DNA of 64,000 nucleotides from positions 31,727,048 to 31,791,047 of the forward strand of contig CM055608.1 of the NCBI GenBank assembly GCA_029379385.1. Direction: 5' to 3'. Positions within the stretch are counted from its first letter, which is position 1. Every line of letters begins with the position of its first letter. The DNA comes from Quillaja saponaria. Its lineage: Eukaryota; Streptophyta; Magnoliopsida; Fabales; Quillajaceae. Positions 29,582 to 40,065 of this stretch are shown in pieces. Under the pieces are notes generated by a model. That model was given only the letters and a program-made list of their open reading frames with translations. It was not told the DNA's origin and searched no databases. The position numbers and the translations under genes were made by a program.

Positions 29582-31742
29582 GTCTGCTGATGATATCATC
29601 CTTAACTCTATGTTTTGGCTGGTCATAAGGTTTCTTCTGTGTATCCTAATTCCTTTTACCAATGAGTTTGGCACAATTACATTTCATTAAGATATAGGTT
29701 GTTGTGGATAACTGCTGCTTACTATGGCACTTCATGTTTAAGTCTTCTCAGTTGCATTGCATTCTTGTACTAACTTGTTCTAATTTTATCTTTTTGTAAC
29801 TTCTTATTTGGTTTGTTCCTTTTCGTTTTCTTTTTTCTTTTGACAATACCTTAAGGCTTAATGACATAGTATAGGGTCCTGCAGATATTATTCTGACCTG
29901 TGATAGTCAGGGTTGCTTGCTGCAGTGACCGACATCCTATGGGTTTATTTGTTTGTTTGATTCTTAGTTAGTTAGCTATTTAGTTTATTTATTTTTTCCT
30001 TCTTTTCAGTTTTCACCAAACAGTTGACATTCCATCAGCAATTGAAACTTCTTTTACATCCCATCAATGAGTGATTTTTTATTTTATTTATTTTTATTTT
30101 ATTTTATTTTTATGAATACCCAAATGCATTTCTGATTAAAACAAGGAATGTCACGGGCCTTCGATTTGGAATAGTTTAGCAGTTCATTACAGTTAGATCA
30201 TATGCAGGCCAGAATATGCCTGTTACATTCCTTTGTTAGAATGAGAGCCAACCCGACAGTGTCCAAGCTGTTGGGTGAGTCGGAGTGGCAGTAATGATCA
30301 GATCTGATTCTGACACCTGAGAGAGAATATTGAGGATATTCAGAGTTCCTGTAGCCAGCTCAACTGCAATAGTAATCCTTTTGGTTATCTCAAATGCCTT
30401 TCTGGTGGCATCATGAAGGAAGGTGGTTGAAGTAGGCTGTCAATCAAGTTGGTTGAGAGCCAGCTCAACATGGACTCAACAGCTTGCCTAGGATGCAGCA
30501 CTGGATTGAAGGGATTCACTTACACAGAGGAAAAGTTGACTGGACATCCAGCTTCTCATTTTAACCCACTAATCTAAGAGGGAGAACCAATCCTGAGAGT
30601 CTGAAAGCATTGGCTTTGAGATCGCCATTATAGCTTCCTATTATAGGTATCCTTCCAGCTAGGCATTTCAGAATTGTGCCTTTACTTGTTTCTGAACCAC
30701 CTAATAGGGGGCCAGCATATTGTCTTCAGTGTATCCTTCCTGCCATATTACTTGTTTGAGGCTGATATGTTGCTAAAAAGCGAGGTACTTTCTTTTGTTC
30801 CCTCAAACCTGAATATCATTGTCATGATAGGTTTATACCCTAGAACCTTTTTTTTTTGGTTTTTGTTTGTTTGTTTGTTTGTTTGTCTGTTTGTCTGTTT
30901 GTCTGTTTTTTTTTTTTTTTTTCCTTTTGTGGTTTAGGGAAGTCACTGATGTACCATCCTCTTTTCCTGTTATTACTTGCACAAACAAAAGATAGAGATA
31001 AACATGACTAGGAAGAATGGTGGATGCAAAAATGAATGTCATCTTCTGGTTCTAACTCCCCTCAGTGCCCCTCTCTTACTTTAATCTCTACTCTCTGTAG
31101 ACCAGACTCTAGAGTGGAGGGCTCCATAGTCAAATACTCAATTCGTCATATATAATTGTCTGCCGTTCGGCCTTCCATGATACAATCACACAGAAATCTG
31201 ATAGTGAGGGCCTGAGTACAGGGGGTCTCATTGTTGTAGTTCTGACTCCTATTTAAAAATGGAAAGTGTTAAACATGAAAATTACTTCAGAAAGGTGAAT
31301 TGAGCTGGTTCATTTGAAAATGAAGTAGCCAGCCACTGATCACACATTGAATATTCAGAGTGAGACTGCCTTCGCTTTAAAAACGAGATGAAAAATCTAA
31401 TCAAAATTCAAAAGACTTGATTATTCACTAATCACTACTCACGTGAATGATTCATATTTTAAGTTTTTAACTCTTCCATGTATCGATGTAGTTTCTAATG
31501 TTTGAAACGGCAACACTATTTTGGAGAACAAAACCAAATTTCATACACTTCCTACACAGGAATCTATTCTCCTATCCACAATGGCATCAAATGTAGGTAT
31601 TTACCAGATTCTTCTCTTAAAATAAAAGAAGAATTTCTAACGAGTACCTTAAAGATCCTAGTTAGAGAGCTAGGTATAAGTACTTATATACATAAGAGAA
31701 ATCAAGGGCTTTAAATCAAACCAGACTTAAACTAAATTAGCT
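29582..31742. other. Intergenic stretch with an unexplained GC-richer block
   Basis: The 3' UTR of U11/U12-20K is at the left. Between about 30220 and 30700 the DNA is less AT-rich and has GCCAGCTCAAC twice (near 30355 and 30461), but I recognise no protein or RNA family. A TATATA box-like sequence near 31685 lies about 60 bp before the polygalacturonase-like ATG. Confidence 0.45.
30861..30922 (+). repeat. Simple repeat (TTTG/TCTG)n followed by a T run
   Basis: About eleven TTTG or TCTG units run into a T run of about 18 bases. Array length is likely to vary between individuals. Confidence 0.9.
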
Positions 31743-31880
31743 ATGAGGTTCAGTAAGGCCTTCACTCTTATGGTTTTCTTAACCATATTGATAATTTCCT
31801 TCTCTGTTTCGGCTGATCATGATCATGGAAGCAAATCTCGCAACTCCACCAAACATAAGCACAAATCACCCAAAACGTCA

Positions 31881-32076
31881 CCACTAGCCAAGTCCTCCAC
31901 ATCACCGGCAGGCTGCTAATCCACTACCAAGCCCTCCACGTCACCGGCATGCTGCTAGTCCACTACCAGTTCCTCCAAATCACGGGCATGCTGCCAGTCC
32001 ACCACAAAGTTCTCCACATCACGGGCATGCTTCCAGTCCACCACAAAGTCCTTCACATCACCGGCAGGCTGCTAGT
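31881..32076 (+). repeat. 39-bp minisatellite coding a 13-residue His/Pro repeat
   Basis: Five head-to-tail units begin at 31881, 31921, 31960, 31999 and 32038. They encode variants such as SPPQSSPHHGHAS. Four units are 39 bp and the first is 40 bp, because it holds the extra G that breaks the frame. The repeat sits between the signal peptide and the GH28 domain, like the extensin-like spacers of some cell-wall enzymes. Confidence 0.88.
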
Positions 32077-33379
32077 CCACCACACAGTCCTCGGAAACCT
32101 CCACCTGGCCAGAGGGCTGCTAGTCCACCACCTTACAACAATGGCGGGACCTCCGGCGATCATAAAATGGTCTTCAATGTACTATCCTTTGGTGCTGTTG
32201 GAGATGGTGTCAAGGATGACACCAAGGCATTCAAGATGGCTTGGAACAATACTTGCAAAACCCTGCAAACTGCAACTCTCCTTGTTCCCAAAGGTTATTC
32301 CTTCATGATACAAACTATACTTTTCACTGGGCCTTGTAAATCCAATCTCATTTTTCAGGTAATTAATTAATACTATCACTTCTTAATTTGAAACACTTGT
32401 ATAATGCAAATTCAAAAGGCAAAGGCATATTAATTAAGGTTTGTTTATTTTTCAGGTTGAGGGGACAATTATGCCACCTGATGGACAAAACTCCTGGCCA
32501 TCAAAATAAAATAGGGAGGAATGGCTGGTCTTTAAAGGAATGAAAGCAATGTCAATGCAAGGGAGTGGTCTTATAGATGGCAGAGGAAAAAAATGGTGGG
32601 AGCTTCCTTGCAAGCCTAATAGAGTAAGCCAACTTATTAATTAAATAGCTGTTTCTTTTGGTTAGTAGGAAGGACTATTCTTTAGGATCACGACACTCAG
32701 AACACCGATCCCTAAGTGAAAGCCAGATTGAATTTATGAGTCCTAAAAACGATGTCAAGAGATTTTGCTAGTTGAATCAAGTGACTTCCTTCATTATGCT
32801 ATCCATATTGAGTATATATTCACTGAACATTTTAAACAAATGAAATGTAGGGAGGAAAAGCAGGCGGTGATTGTGATAGCCCAGCAGTAAAGTCCCACAA
32901 CATATATCCAAAAATTAATTTTAAGTTTAAAAATTGATTATATTAGACTTTATATTGAAAATGTTTCTTTGATTCTTGTAATTGACGCAGGTTTTAAAGT
33001 TCTTAGATAGCTCTAATCTGTTTCTACGAGGACTTAGATTCCAAAACAGTCCCCAAATTTCATATAATTTTCAATGAATGTGAAAACGTTCGTAGTACAA
33101 CATATTACCATAACAGCTCCTGGAGATAGTCCCAACACCGATGGTATTCACTTATCAAAATCGAACAATGTAAAATTATACCATTCTGTCATTGGCACAG
33201 GTATTTTAAATCACTATAAAATATATCTTACATTAATTGTTTTTTCTTAGGGACCATGAATTTATTGTCTATTCTCTCTTGCAGGTGATGATTGTGTATC
33301 AATTGTAGCAGGTTCACACAGTATAGATATAAAAACGTAACTTGTGGCCCAAGTCATGGGATAAGGTAAATTCTCTGCC

Positions 33380-33634
33380 CATAAACACAAAGTTCAAACC
33401 AGCTTCTTTTACTCAGTTAGATCACTACAAGAGTAATCTTTTTTAGCGACCAACAAAATTCATTACAGATTACTAGTTAACGATGTAAGTTATCGTTAAT
33501 ATCTTATTATTTATTTCTGACGGATAAGTTATTTATCGCTATATGTTGCAATAGTTATTATATTCTATACTCATAAACACAAAGTTTGAATTAAATCTTC
33601 TTTTAAGAACTTAGATATCACTACAAGAGAATTT
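33380..33634 (+). repeat. Imperfect tandem duplication inside the polygalacturonase intron
   Basis: A block running from CATAAACACAAAGTT to TCACTACAAGAG occurs at about 33380-33433 and again at about 33571-33629, offset by about 190 bp. The copies differ by several substitutions and small gaps. Confidence 0.7.
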
Positions 33635-34344
33635 TTCTTAACAAAAAACATATAAAAAAAATGAAAATTGTAGATATTATAGTTAAGTTATAATGGTAAG
33701 TCATCTGACACTAAATGTCGAAATAGTTACAACAACAATATATATAGACATTATTAGTCACAAAACTTGTTCATGTAACATGTAACACACCTCACAATTA
33801 CTAATCTATGTACTGCAGCATTGGCAGCCTTGGCAGAGACAACTCCAAAGCCTGCGTTGCAAACATTACAGTAAGGGACTTAGTTATTTCGAAATCAACT
33901 AATGGTGTTCGGATAAAAACATGGCAAGGTGGTTTTGGAACTGTCTCTGGAGTAACCTTTCAAAACATCAGGATGGACAATGTCCAAAATCCTATTATCA
34001 TAAACCAGTTTTACTGTGAACACAATCATAATTGTCCCAACAAAACCTCTGCTGTCTTTGTTTCTGATGTTTCATACACCAACATAAGAGGAACCTATGA
34101 TACAAGTAGTCCACCTGTTCATGTTGCTTGTAGCGATTCACTACCATGCTCGAATCTCACCCTTTCGGGTGTGGAATTGCACCCGACTGCACAAGGAGGA
34201 GGAAAGGATTTGCAGGAAAAAATATTAAAGAAGAATCCTTTTTGCTGGAAAGCTTATGGAACTTTGATGACTGATACCGTTCCACCGATTTCATGTTTGT
34301 TGGAAGGAACTCCCTGGAAAAGGGTTGATGATAGTCAGTGTTAG

Positions 34345-35300
34345 CTAGTAATTATTTTGTATTACTTCAATAATATTCAATGCTATAGCTGTTCTTGCCC
34401 GTTAATTAGTAACCCAAGCCAGACTCTTCAAAAAGAAAAAAAATGAAAGCTATAATTCTTCATATAGTAACAAGGTCATATTCGAACATAACCCAAATTT
34501 CTCATTCAAAATTCTTCTGTTCCTATAAAACTTCTTCTCTATTTTTCAATGAAAGAATGATTGGATTGTCCACATAAGTTTCACAATTTTCTTTAGAAAA
34601 CACTGTCTATAAAAAAAAAATTATATAATTTACATTGCATTAAAAACTTATCGTGTGTTGAAATATGTACATATATTTTCAAATTCATAACAAAGTTAAA
34701 TTTATGAGTTACATAATGTAAGAGAACTCTCTTCTTAGCATAATTCAATCCCATTATACAACAGCACTAAAATTTTTAGTAAACTAACTTATACCTTCAA
34801 ATAGTTTTATTTTTTTCATTTCTTATAAACAGAAAGACAATATTTATCATTTTAAGGCCCTTCAACTTTAACATTATTTCTTAGTGCATCTTATGATGAA
34901 TCCAAAAAAGAAAAAAATGGATCAAAATTTAATCTTAATTACAATTAAATTGATCACACCCGTTAATATATGTTAGAGATATTTATCCAACTCAACGATC
35001 AAAATAAGATGCTTTTATATAGCTTTGTTTTCAATCTAGCAAATTGATTCATATTTGATATGAACTCAATAAATTATGATTCGATCCAAAATTAATGAAT
35101 CAAATTAATATTCCTAAATATATATATATATATATATATAAACAAGCGAGCACTGAAAAAAAAAAAAAAAAAAAAAAAAACCCAGCTAATGTAGCTTTGA
35201 GCAAGTATATATAACCCTAGCTCTAGTAATTAGTAGGCCAACAGAAATTACAGGGGAAGAAGATCGTTCAATTACAAACAAAACAACGGCAGATGATGAT
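34345..35300. other. Intergenic, AT-rich, with simple repeats
   Basis: An AT dinucleotide run lies at about 35116-35141 and an A run of 25 at 35156-35180. No gene was recognised. Confidence 0.55.
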
Positions 35301-35309
35301 GAAAATTAG

Positions 35310-36045
35310 AACATGGAGACCGGAGGAAGAATTTCCGTCCATGGGATGCTCTTCCTCTCAACGTTCTAGATATGATTGTCAAACTGCTTCCCGCTGATGT
35401 CTTTGAACAAATCAGCTTCCGTTCCGTCTGTACAAATTGGCAAAGAGTTCCGAGTTTTGAAATCAACACGAAATTCCCATGCCTACTGTCACATCAATGG
35501 GGCTTACTCCTTCAAAACGGTAACGTTTCGAGTCACTGTGCGAGCTTCATCTTTCCCATCCTCCCAGTTTTGGGCTCAGTGTATCGAACAAAATCGAATA
35601 GGAATTAAACGGCGCCGCTGTATGTGCTTCCAAGCATGGTTGGTTACTCTGCAGAAATCAGAGAAATCCTCCTTCTATAATCCTTTCAACAAGGTAATTG
35701 AGGATGTGGTTTATAGTGAAAGAAAAGGCAATTTTTGCTGCTTTTTCAGGGGAGGAGTATTCGGAGCATTTGAAATTGCAAATAGTGAGTGGAATTTAGT
35801 TACAGATATGGAAGCATTGGAGAATATGGATGGAAAAGTTGGATACATTGGTGGAAGAGCCCACTTGGCAATGGTGGAAGAAGAGTCAGAGGAATGTTGG
35901 AGACAAGCTGGTATTGGTTTGTCCAAGTGGGTTATTCAAGTTTATTATTTTTGACTTTGATTGGTTAAATAAGAGAAGGGTTCAGATTTATGAGTTGGGA
36001 AATCAAGGAATATTTCTGGGTTGCACATCATTTTTTCTGTATTAG
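35310..36045 (+). pseudogene. F-box / DUF295 protein pseudogene
   Basis: The F-box is readable from PWDALPLNVLDMIVKLL through ISFRSVCTNWQRV (about 35338-35450), but no in-frame ATG precedes the PWDALP start. The reading frame then changes for AWLVTLQKSEKS and YNPFNKVIEDVVYSE (about 35630-35715) and through MEALENMDGKVGYIGG. It changes again for FDFDWLNKRRVQIYELG and NQGIFLG (about 35950-36020), which resembles the end of the DUF295 domain. F-box/DUF295 proteins are substrate adaptors of SCF ubiquitin ligases. At least three frame breaks in about 700 bp make this a pseudogene. No introns are evident, as is usual for this family. Confidence 0.8.
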
Positions 36046-36827
36046 CAGAAGAAGAAACTGGGGATTTGGCAAATAGGATTTATTACAATAAAGATAACAT
36101 GAATAGTTGGTATTATTTTCTTATGACTAAAGAAAGATACAAGTGTTCTACACCTTAAAACAATTTATCCTTCCACTACACAATGGGGGCTGAAATAATT
36201 TGGATATGAGTTCCTAGACTATCTTCTGATTAAGGAGAATGTGAGTACAAAGTCTTGTTTGTTTTCTTTGGGGAGATTCCCAGTACATGGAACAGTTATC
36301 TTCTATTATTATTACTATTATAAAATTAATTCTTGGTTGGTGAAACTATTGAAATTTTTATTTTTTTTAATTTTTTATCTAGTCGGAAAATGAAAGTGAG
36401 GAAATATTTCCTAGAAATTGAAGAAGTGGCTTTTGCAGATGTTGCAAAAACATAGTACTCCAGTATACTGTGCCAGTACTTTTGCCTATATTAAGAACCT
36501 CTCTTCTAAACACATGGTGCAACCTTAGTTGTTCTTATATAAGCTGACATGAAATAAGTAATTCAGAAACATTATTGGCAAAGCAAAAAAATCATTCAGA
36601 AAGATAATTAAACCAAGATAAGGCACCAATCTAAAGAAAAATATCACTATACCAAATTGTTTGTTTCAACCATTTGCTGAAACCTTTTGCCAGAAACATT
36701 TATGAAATACAGCAAATGCCTGTGCCAGAGATACACCTTTCATTAGAATCCAACCCACCTTCATAAAGCAACGCCAACACCAGCGCAATCATGTGAACTC
36801 AGGATAGATGGGCTTGAAGGGTTGATC
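36046..36827. other. Intergenic and 3' UTR of the peptidase gene
   Basis: The right-hand part should be the 3' UTR of the minus-strand pyroglutamyl-peptidase. I see no other gene. Confidence 0.5.
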
Positions 36828-38449
36828 CTAGAACAAGGAAGTAAGTATCTCTAACAAAGATGCAGCAAATTGCATTTGGGTCTCTTCATCTATCGTCAGG
36901 AAGAGTGGCACATGCACAAAGAGCGCTTTGATCCCATTTTGCTCAGCGAAACGAAGGGAATGATAGTAAACATAATTGCATACAAACCTGCCAGCATCAT
37001 CAGATGTTATAACGTCATAACCCTTCTTTGCCAAAGTTTTGGTAATCTCCTGAACTGGAAGAGAAGTCTGCATGGGGTTTGAATACAAAGGCATATCAGA
37101 ACTGGTTAAATTACAGAAAGGGATTTCATGCATAAATTGTGATTAATTTCAAGTATTGCATCATGTAAGCCAATTCAATGTACTACAGTAATCAAACACC
37201 CCAATCATTGACGCAGAGAAAAATAAAAGGAGAAATGGAGTATAATATTCTGATAAATTGTTAAGCTTTTTACAGGTCAAGTGAAAGGTTTAAATATTCT
37301 AACGCTATTCAATTTCAGGGTAAGAATTGACCATAGTTGGCTGCAACTTCAGGGTCAGGAACAAGAAAAGAAGCACCTTAAGAAATATGCTTAAATAACA
37401 TTCACCCATGTAGATACGTTTGGAAATAAAAATATTATCAGGACTAAACATCTGGCCTAAGTGTCATGGACTGAAATTGTGGTTAAAATATGATTCAGGA
37501 ATCATGGCAGTGTACCTCTCTTACTCGTGAAATTCCACCATCTGCAGTAATAATGGGGACTTTCTGCAAAATATGGATCGAGGAAAACTCATTTAAACAG
37601 AAATCAGTTTTAATGGTTGCGAGCAACTCAACATGCAATTGGACAAGAAATGGAAAATGCTATATCTAACCTGAGGCTTCCATCCCATCTCATCAGGACA
37701 ACGAAAAGTAGCTTCATTGACAGCTTGCTGCTCTATAGCAAATCTTGTTGCACCACTGTTAACTCCAAAGTGTATCTGGAGATATATACTAAGAAAGAGT
37801 AAGAATACATGACCCATGAATATCAAGATGCAGTTGTATCCGACTGAATTAAGTAATGCTGTTCAATGGCATTAGTAGTATGCAGTTCTGTTTCTAAGTG
37901 CAACTCAACTAAGCATCAGTCCAAGTCAATCAATTTTCTTTTCAAAATTCAGTTTAGGATTCACGATGTAGAATACATGACCATTATGTTCACCCTTACT
38001 TGATTTTGGGCTTGGAATCACTACCTAGAAATATTAAGAGTGTACCATTAATTATGGTAATAGATCATCGAACAGGACTAATACCAGTTTCGCATCAGCA
38101 TTAAATAAAGAGAAGAAATAAATCAAAAGTGGGAAACTAGTAAAACTGAAAAGCTATTGCAGGTATACATGCAACTTACCCATATAATTCTATTGGAATT
38201 AGAAGACTCAGAATCCTTCTTGCTAATGGCAGACTGCAATATCCGATATAGTGGGGCAAGTGCTCCTTGACCAGCAGTCTCAAGAATGCTGCAACTCCCA
38301 AGAATTAAACCTTTTGGAAAACCCTTCTTCTTCAAATACTCCTTTAGATTATTAACAATTGTCTCTGTTGGATTCTCTGAAACTCCATGGAATTTCTTAA
38401 AGCCTGTTATGTGAATTGTTACTGCTGCTGGAGGACCTTCAGAACCCAT
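36828..38449 (-). CDS. Pyrrolidone-carboxylate peptidase (pyroglutamyl-peptidase I, family C15)
   Basis: A soluble cysteine peptidase that removes N-terminal pyroglutamate from peptides, probably in the cytosol since no targeting signal is visible. Four coding exons join to 220 residues: 38449-38180, 37775-37671, 37563-37516 and 37067-36828. The expected catalytic triad is present: Glu57 in SILETAG, Cys171 in DAGRFVCNYVYYHSL, and His193 in LFVHVPLF. The HFGVNSGA block and DEMGWKPQ are typical of plant members. The start ATG precedes the short lead MGSEGPP and the conserved VTIHITGFKKFHGV strand. Length and phases are normal. It is arranged head to head with G6PD4, with about 1.6 kb between start codons. 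In Arabidopsis a member (At1g56700, from memory) also neighbours a DYW-type PPR gene. Confidence 0.95.
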
Positions 38450-38512
38450 TTATCAATTACTTTACAGCGGAAAATGTTTATAGCATCAAATAGAAAGTAT
38501 TTCTATATGTAC

Positions 38513-39254
38513 CTGCATCCAGGATGAGCAATATGAGTTAAGCAATCAATCAACAGACATATAAGCAAGGTGAACAAGGAAAATTTTATACCATAAAGCG
38601 GATTGACCATTTAACAAGTCATGGACCATAGTCAATCAAATCATATAACAATAAATAACTATCCAGAGAGATCTAAGTGAATAGTTTCTAAAAGGCATTA
38701 ATCACCATTCTGCTCCTCCTTAACTATCTACTCTCTAGTAATGGCATCCGATAAGAATCGCCAAGAAACTTTTGAGGCTTTCCATGACAACAATCAAAAA
38801 GGGTTGGAGAAACTAGAAAGGGTAAATTAAGCAATTTGAATCATAGAACCCAACGACAAGGCATGAGCCAATTTGAAGTTTGACATAGTTAGGAATCTAA
38901 CTAAGTGAGACAAGAGAAAAGAAAAAAAAAACTTTTCATTCTAAGAGCAATATTAGAACAAAACCCAGTTTCTAAATAACACGAAAGGATAATCAGATGC
39001 GAAAACAAAGACAATATTCATCCGACATCGTATTAGTCCCTTCAGAGAACTATAAACTTCAAAACCAAAACACACCAGCAATCGTTGAATTATAGCAAAG
39101 CCATCTTAAACCCAAGAGTAAGAACAAAACCCACTTGAAATTAAGCTGATCAGACACCCAAAATTCCAAAATTTCAGATATCAAATACCCAGAAATGGAC
39201 CTCAAACGAAAAAGACTGAGACTTTAACAGACAAAGAACAAGAACTTCCCTTAC
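38513..39254 (-). other. Peptidase 5' UTR intron (inferred)
   Basis: On the minus strand a donor GATAG|GTAAGG at 39255/39254 and an acceptor GATGCAG ending at 38513 bracket a stretch without a useful ORF. The leader exon would lie just above 39255. Needs transcript support. Confidence 0.5.
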
Positions 39255-39329
39255 CTATCTTCGGCAGAGTGGATGACTCATCCACAAGTCTTATATACTG
39301 TGATTAACTGGCAAAATTCCGAGCAGATT

Positions 39330-40065
39330 AGACAAAAGAGAGGTAGGAGAAGAAAAAAAAAAGTTTTAATTTGACAGAGAACTCCTAGTGGAGACCTGGA
39401 GGGTCACTTTCAAACAAGAAAGTAGTAACTTTATTCTATTAATAATCAAATATGGGCATGATGGACAAGAAAGACCTTACATTTAGATTAGATACACTTT
39501 TTTGTTTGGTTTTGAGAAAAATTTGCAGTGGTTATCTACTTATCTTTCTGTTTAGTCTATTTAGTAAGTTGCCGCTTATCGCTCATGTGTTTACGTAGGA
39601 GTTGTTTGGTTCAGTTCTACTTCCAGAAAATTATCCCTTACTGGGCTTATTAAGGAGGGTCCCAGCCCACGTTCATTGTTTTCACTTTTCACAGTGACAG
39701 GGGCACACAGTTTTGGATTTCCGGTGGGCGTTGACCTTTATTCCCTATCTGTCTTCTTCTACTTTTGTCCGTTAGTTACACCATTAGCTCATTGATTTCA
39801 TGTAGTTCCTCTCTTTTGGAAACTAGGTACACCATAGTTTTGCTACTCCATGTTCTATTCAAGCTTTTTATGTGGGTGTCCCGGCAAATTCTCCAGCGTC
39901 CAATGAACCTCATTTACCAGAAGTTCAGTCAGCAGTGTCTCCTCTGCACCTGTAACCACGAGCAAGGAATCCAATCCTTTTCCTAATTTGTTTCCCGTTA
40001 CATGTTCATCTCTGCAAAACCCTAAACAGAAGCTTCAAACATCAAACCCCTCGTAAATTCAAAGA
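39330..40065. promoter_or_regulatory. Divergent promoter region between the peptidase and G6PD4
   Basis: The two genes diverge, so about 0.7 kb probably holds both promoters. No clear TATA box was picked out. This is inferred from gene orientation only. Confidence 0.4.

Larger units (their letters stand above)
31743..34344 (+). pseudogene. Polygalacturonase (GH28) pseudogene with proline-rich N-terminal repeats
   Basis: The ancestor was a secreted pectin-degrading polygalacturonase. The ATG at 31743 opens a signal peptide (MRFSKAFTLMVFLTILIISF...). A His/Pro-rich stretch of 13-residue repeats follows, then the catalytic domain from NVLSFGAVGDGVKDDT. Six exon-like blocks remain: 31743-32358, 32456-32623, 32851-about 32900, 32991-33200, 33285-33365 and 33819-34344. 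All four GH28 motifs are still readable (PNTDGIH, GDDCVS, GPSHGIS, VRIKTW). Breaks: an extra G at about 31887, a TAA at 32507-32509, extra bases near 33056 and 33094, a lost A near 33334, and a lost stretch after block 3. The last exon is fully open (178 residues from 33808). The several independent lesions make this a real, fairly young pseudogene. The closest families are the At1g48100/At1g10640-type polygalacturonases. Confidence 0.9.

Noticed and set aside
33618..33640. CACTA transposon end
   Set aside because: The CACTACAAGAG motif occurs twice in the same direction and no inverted partner or 3-bp target repeat was found.
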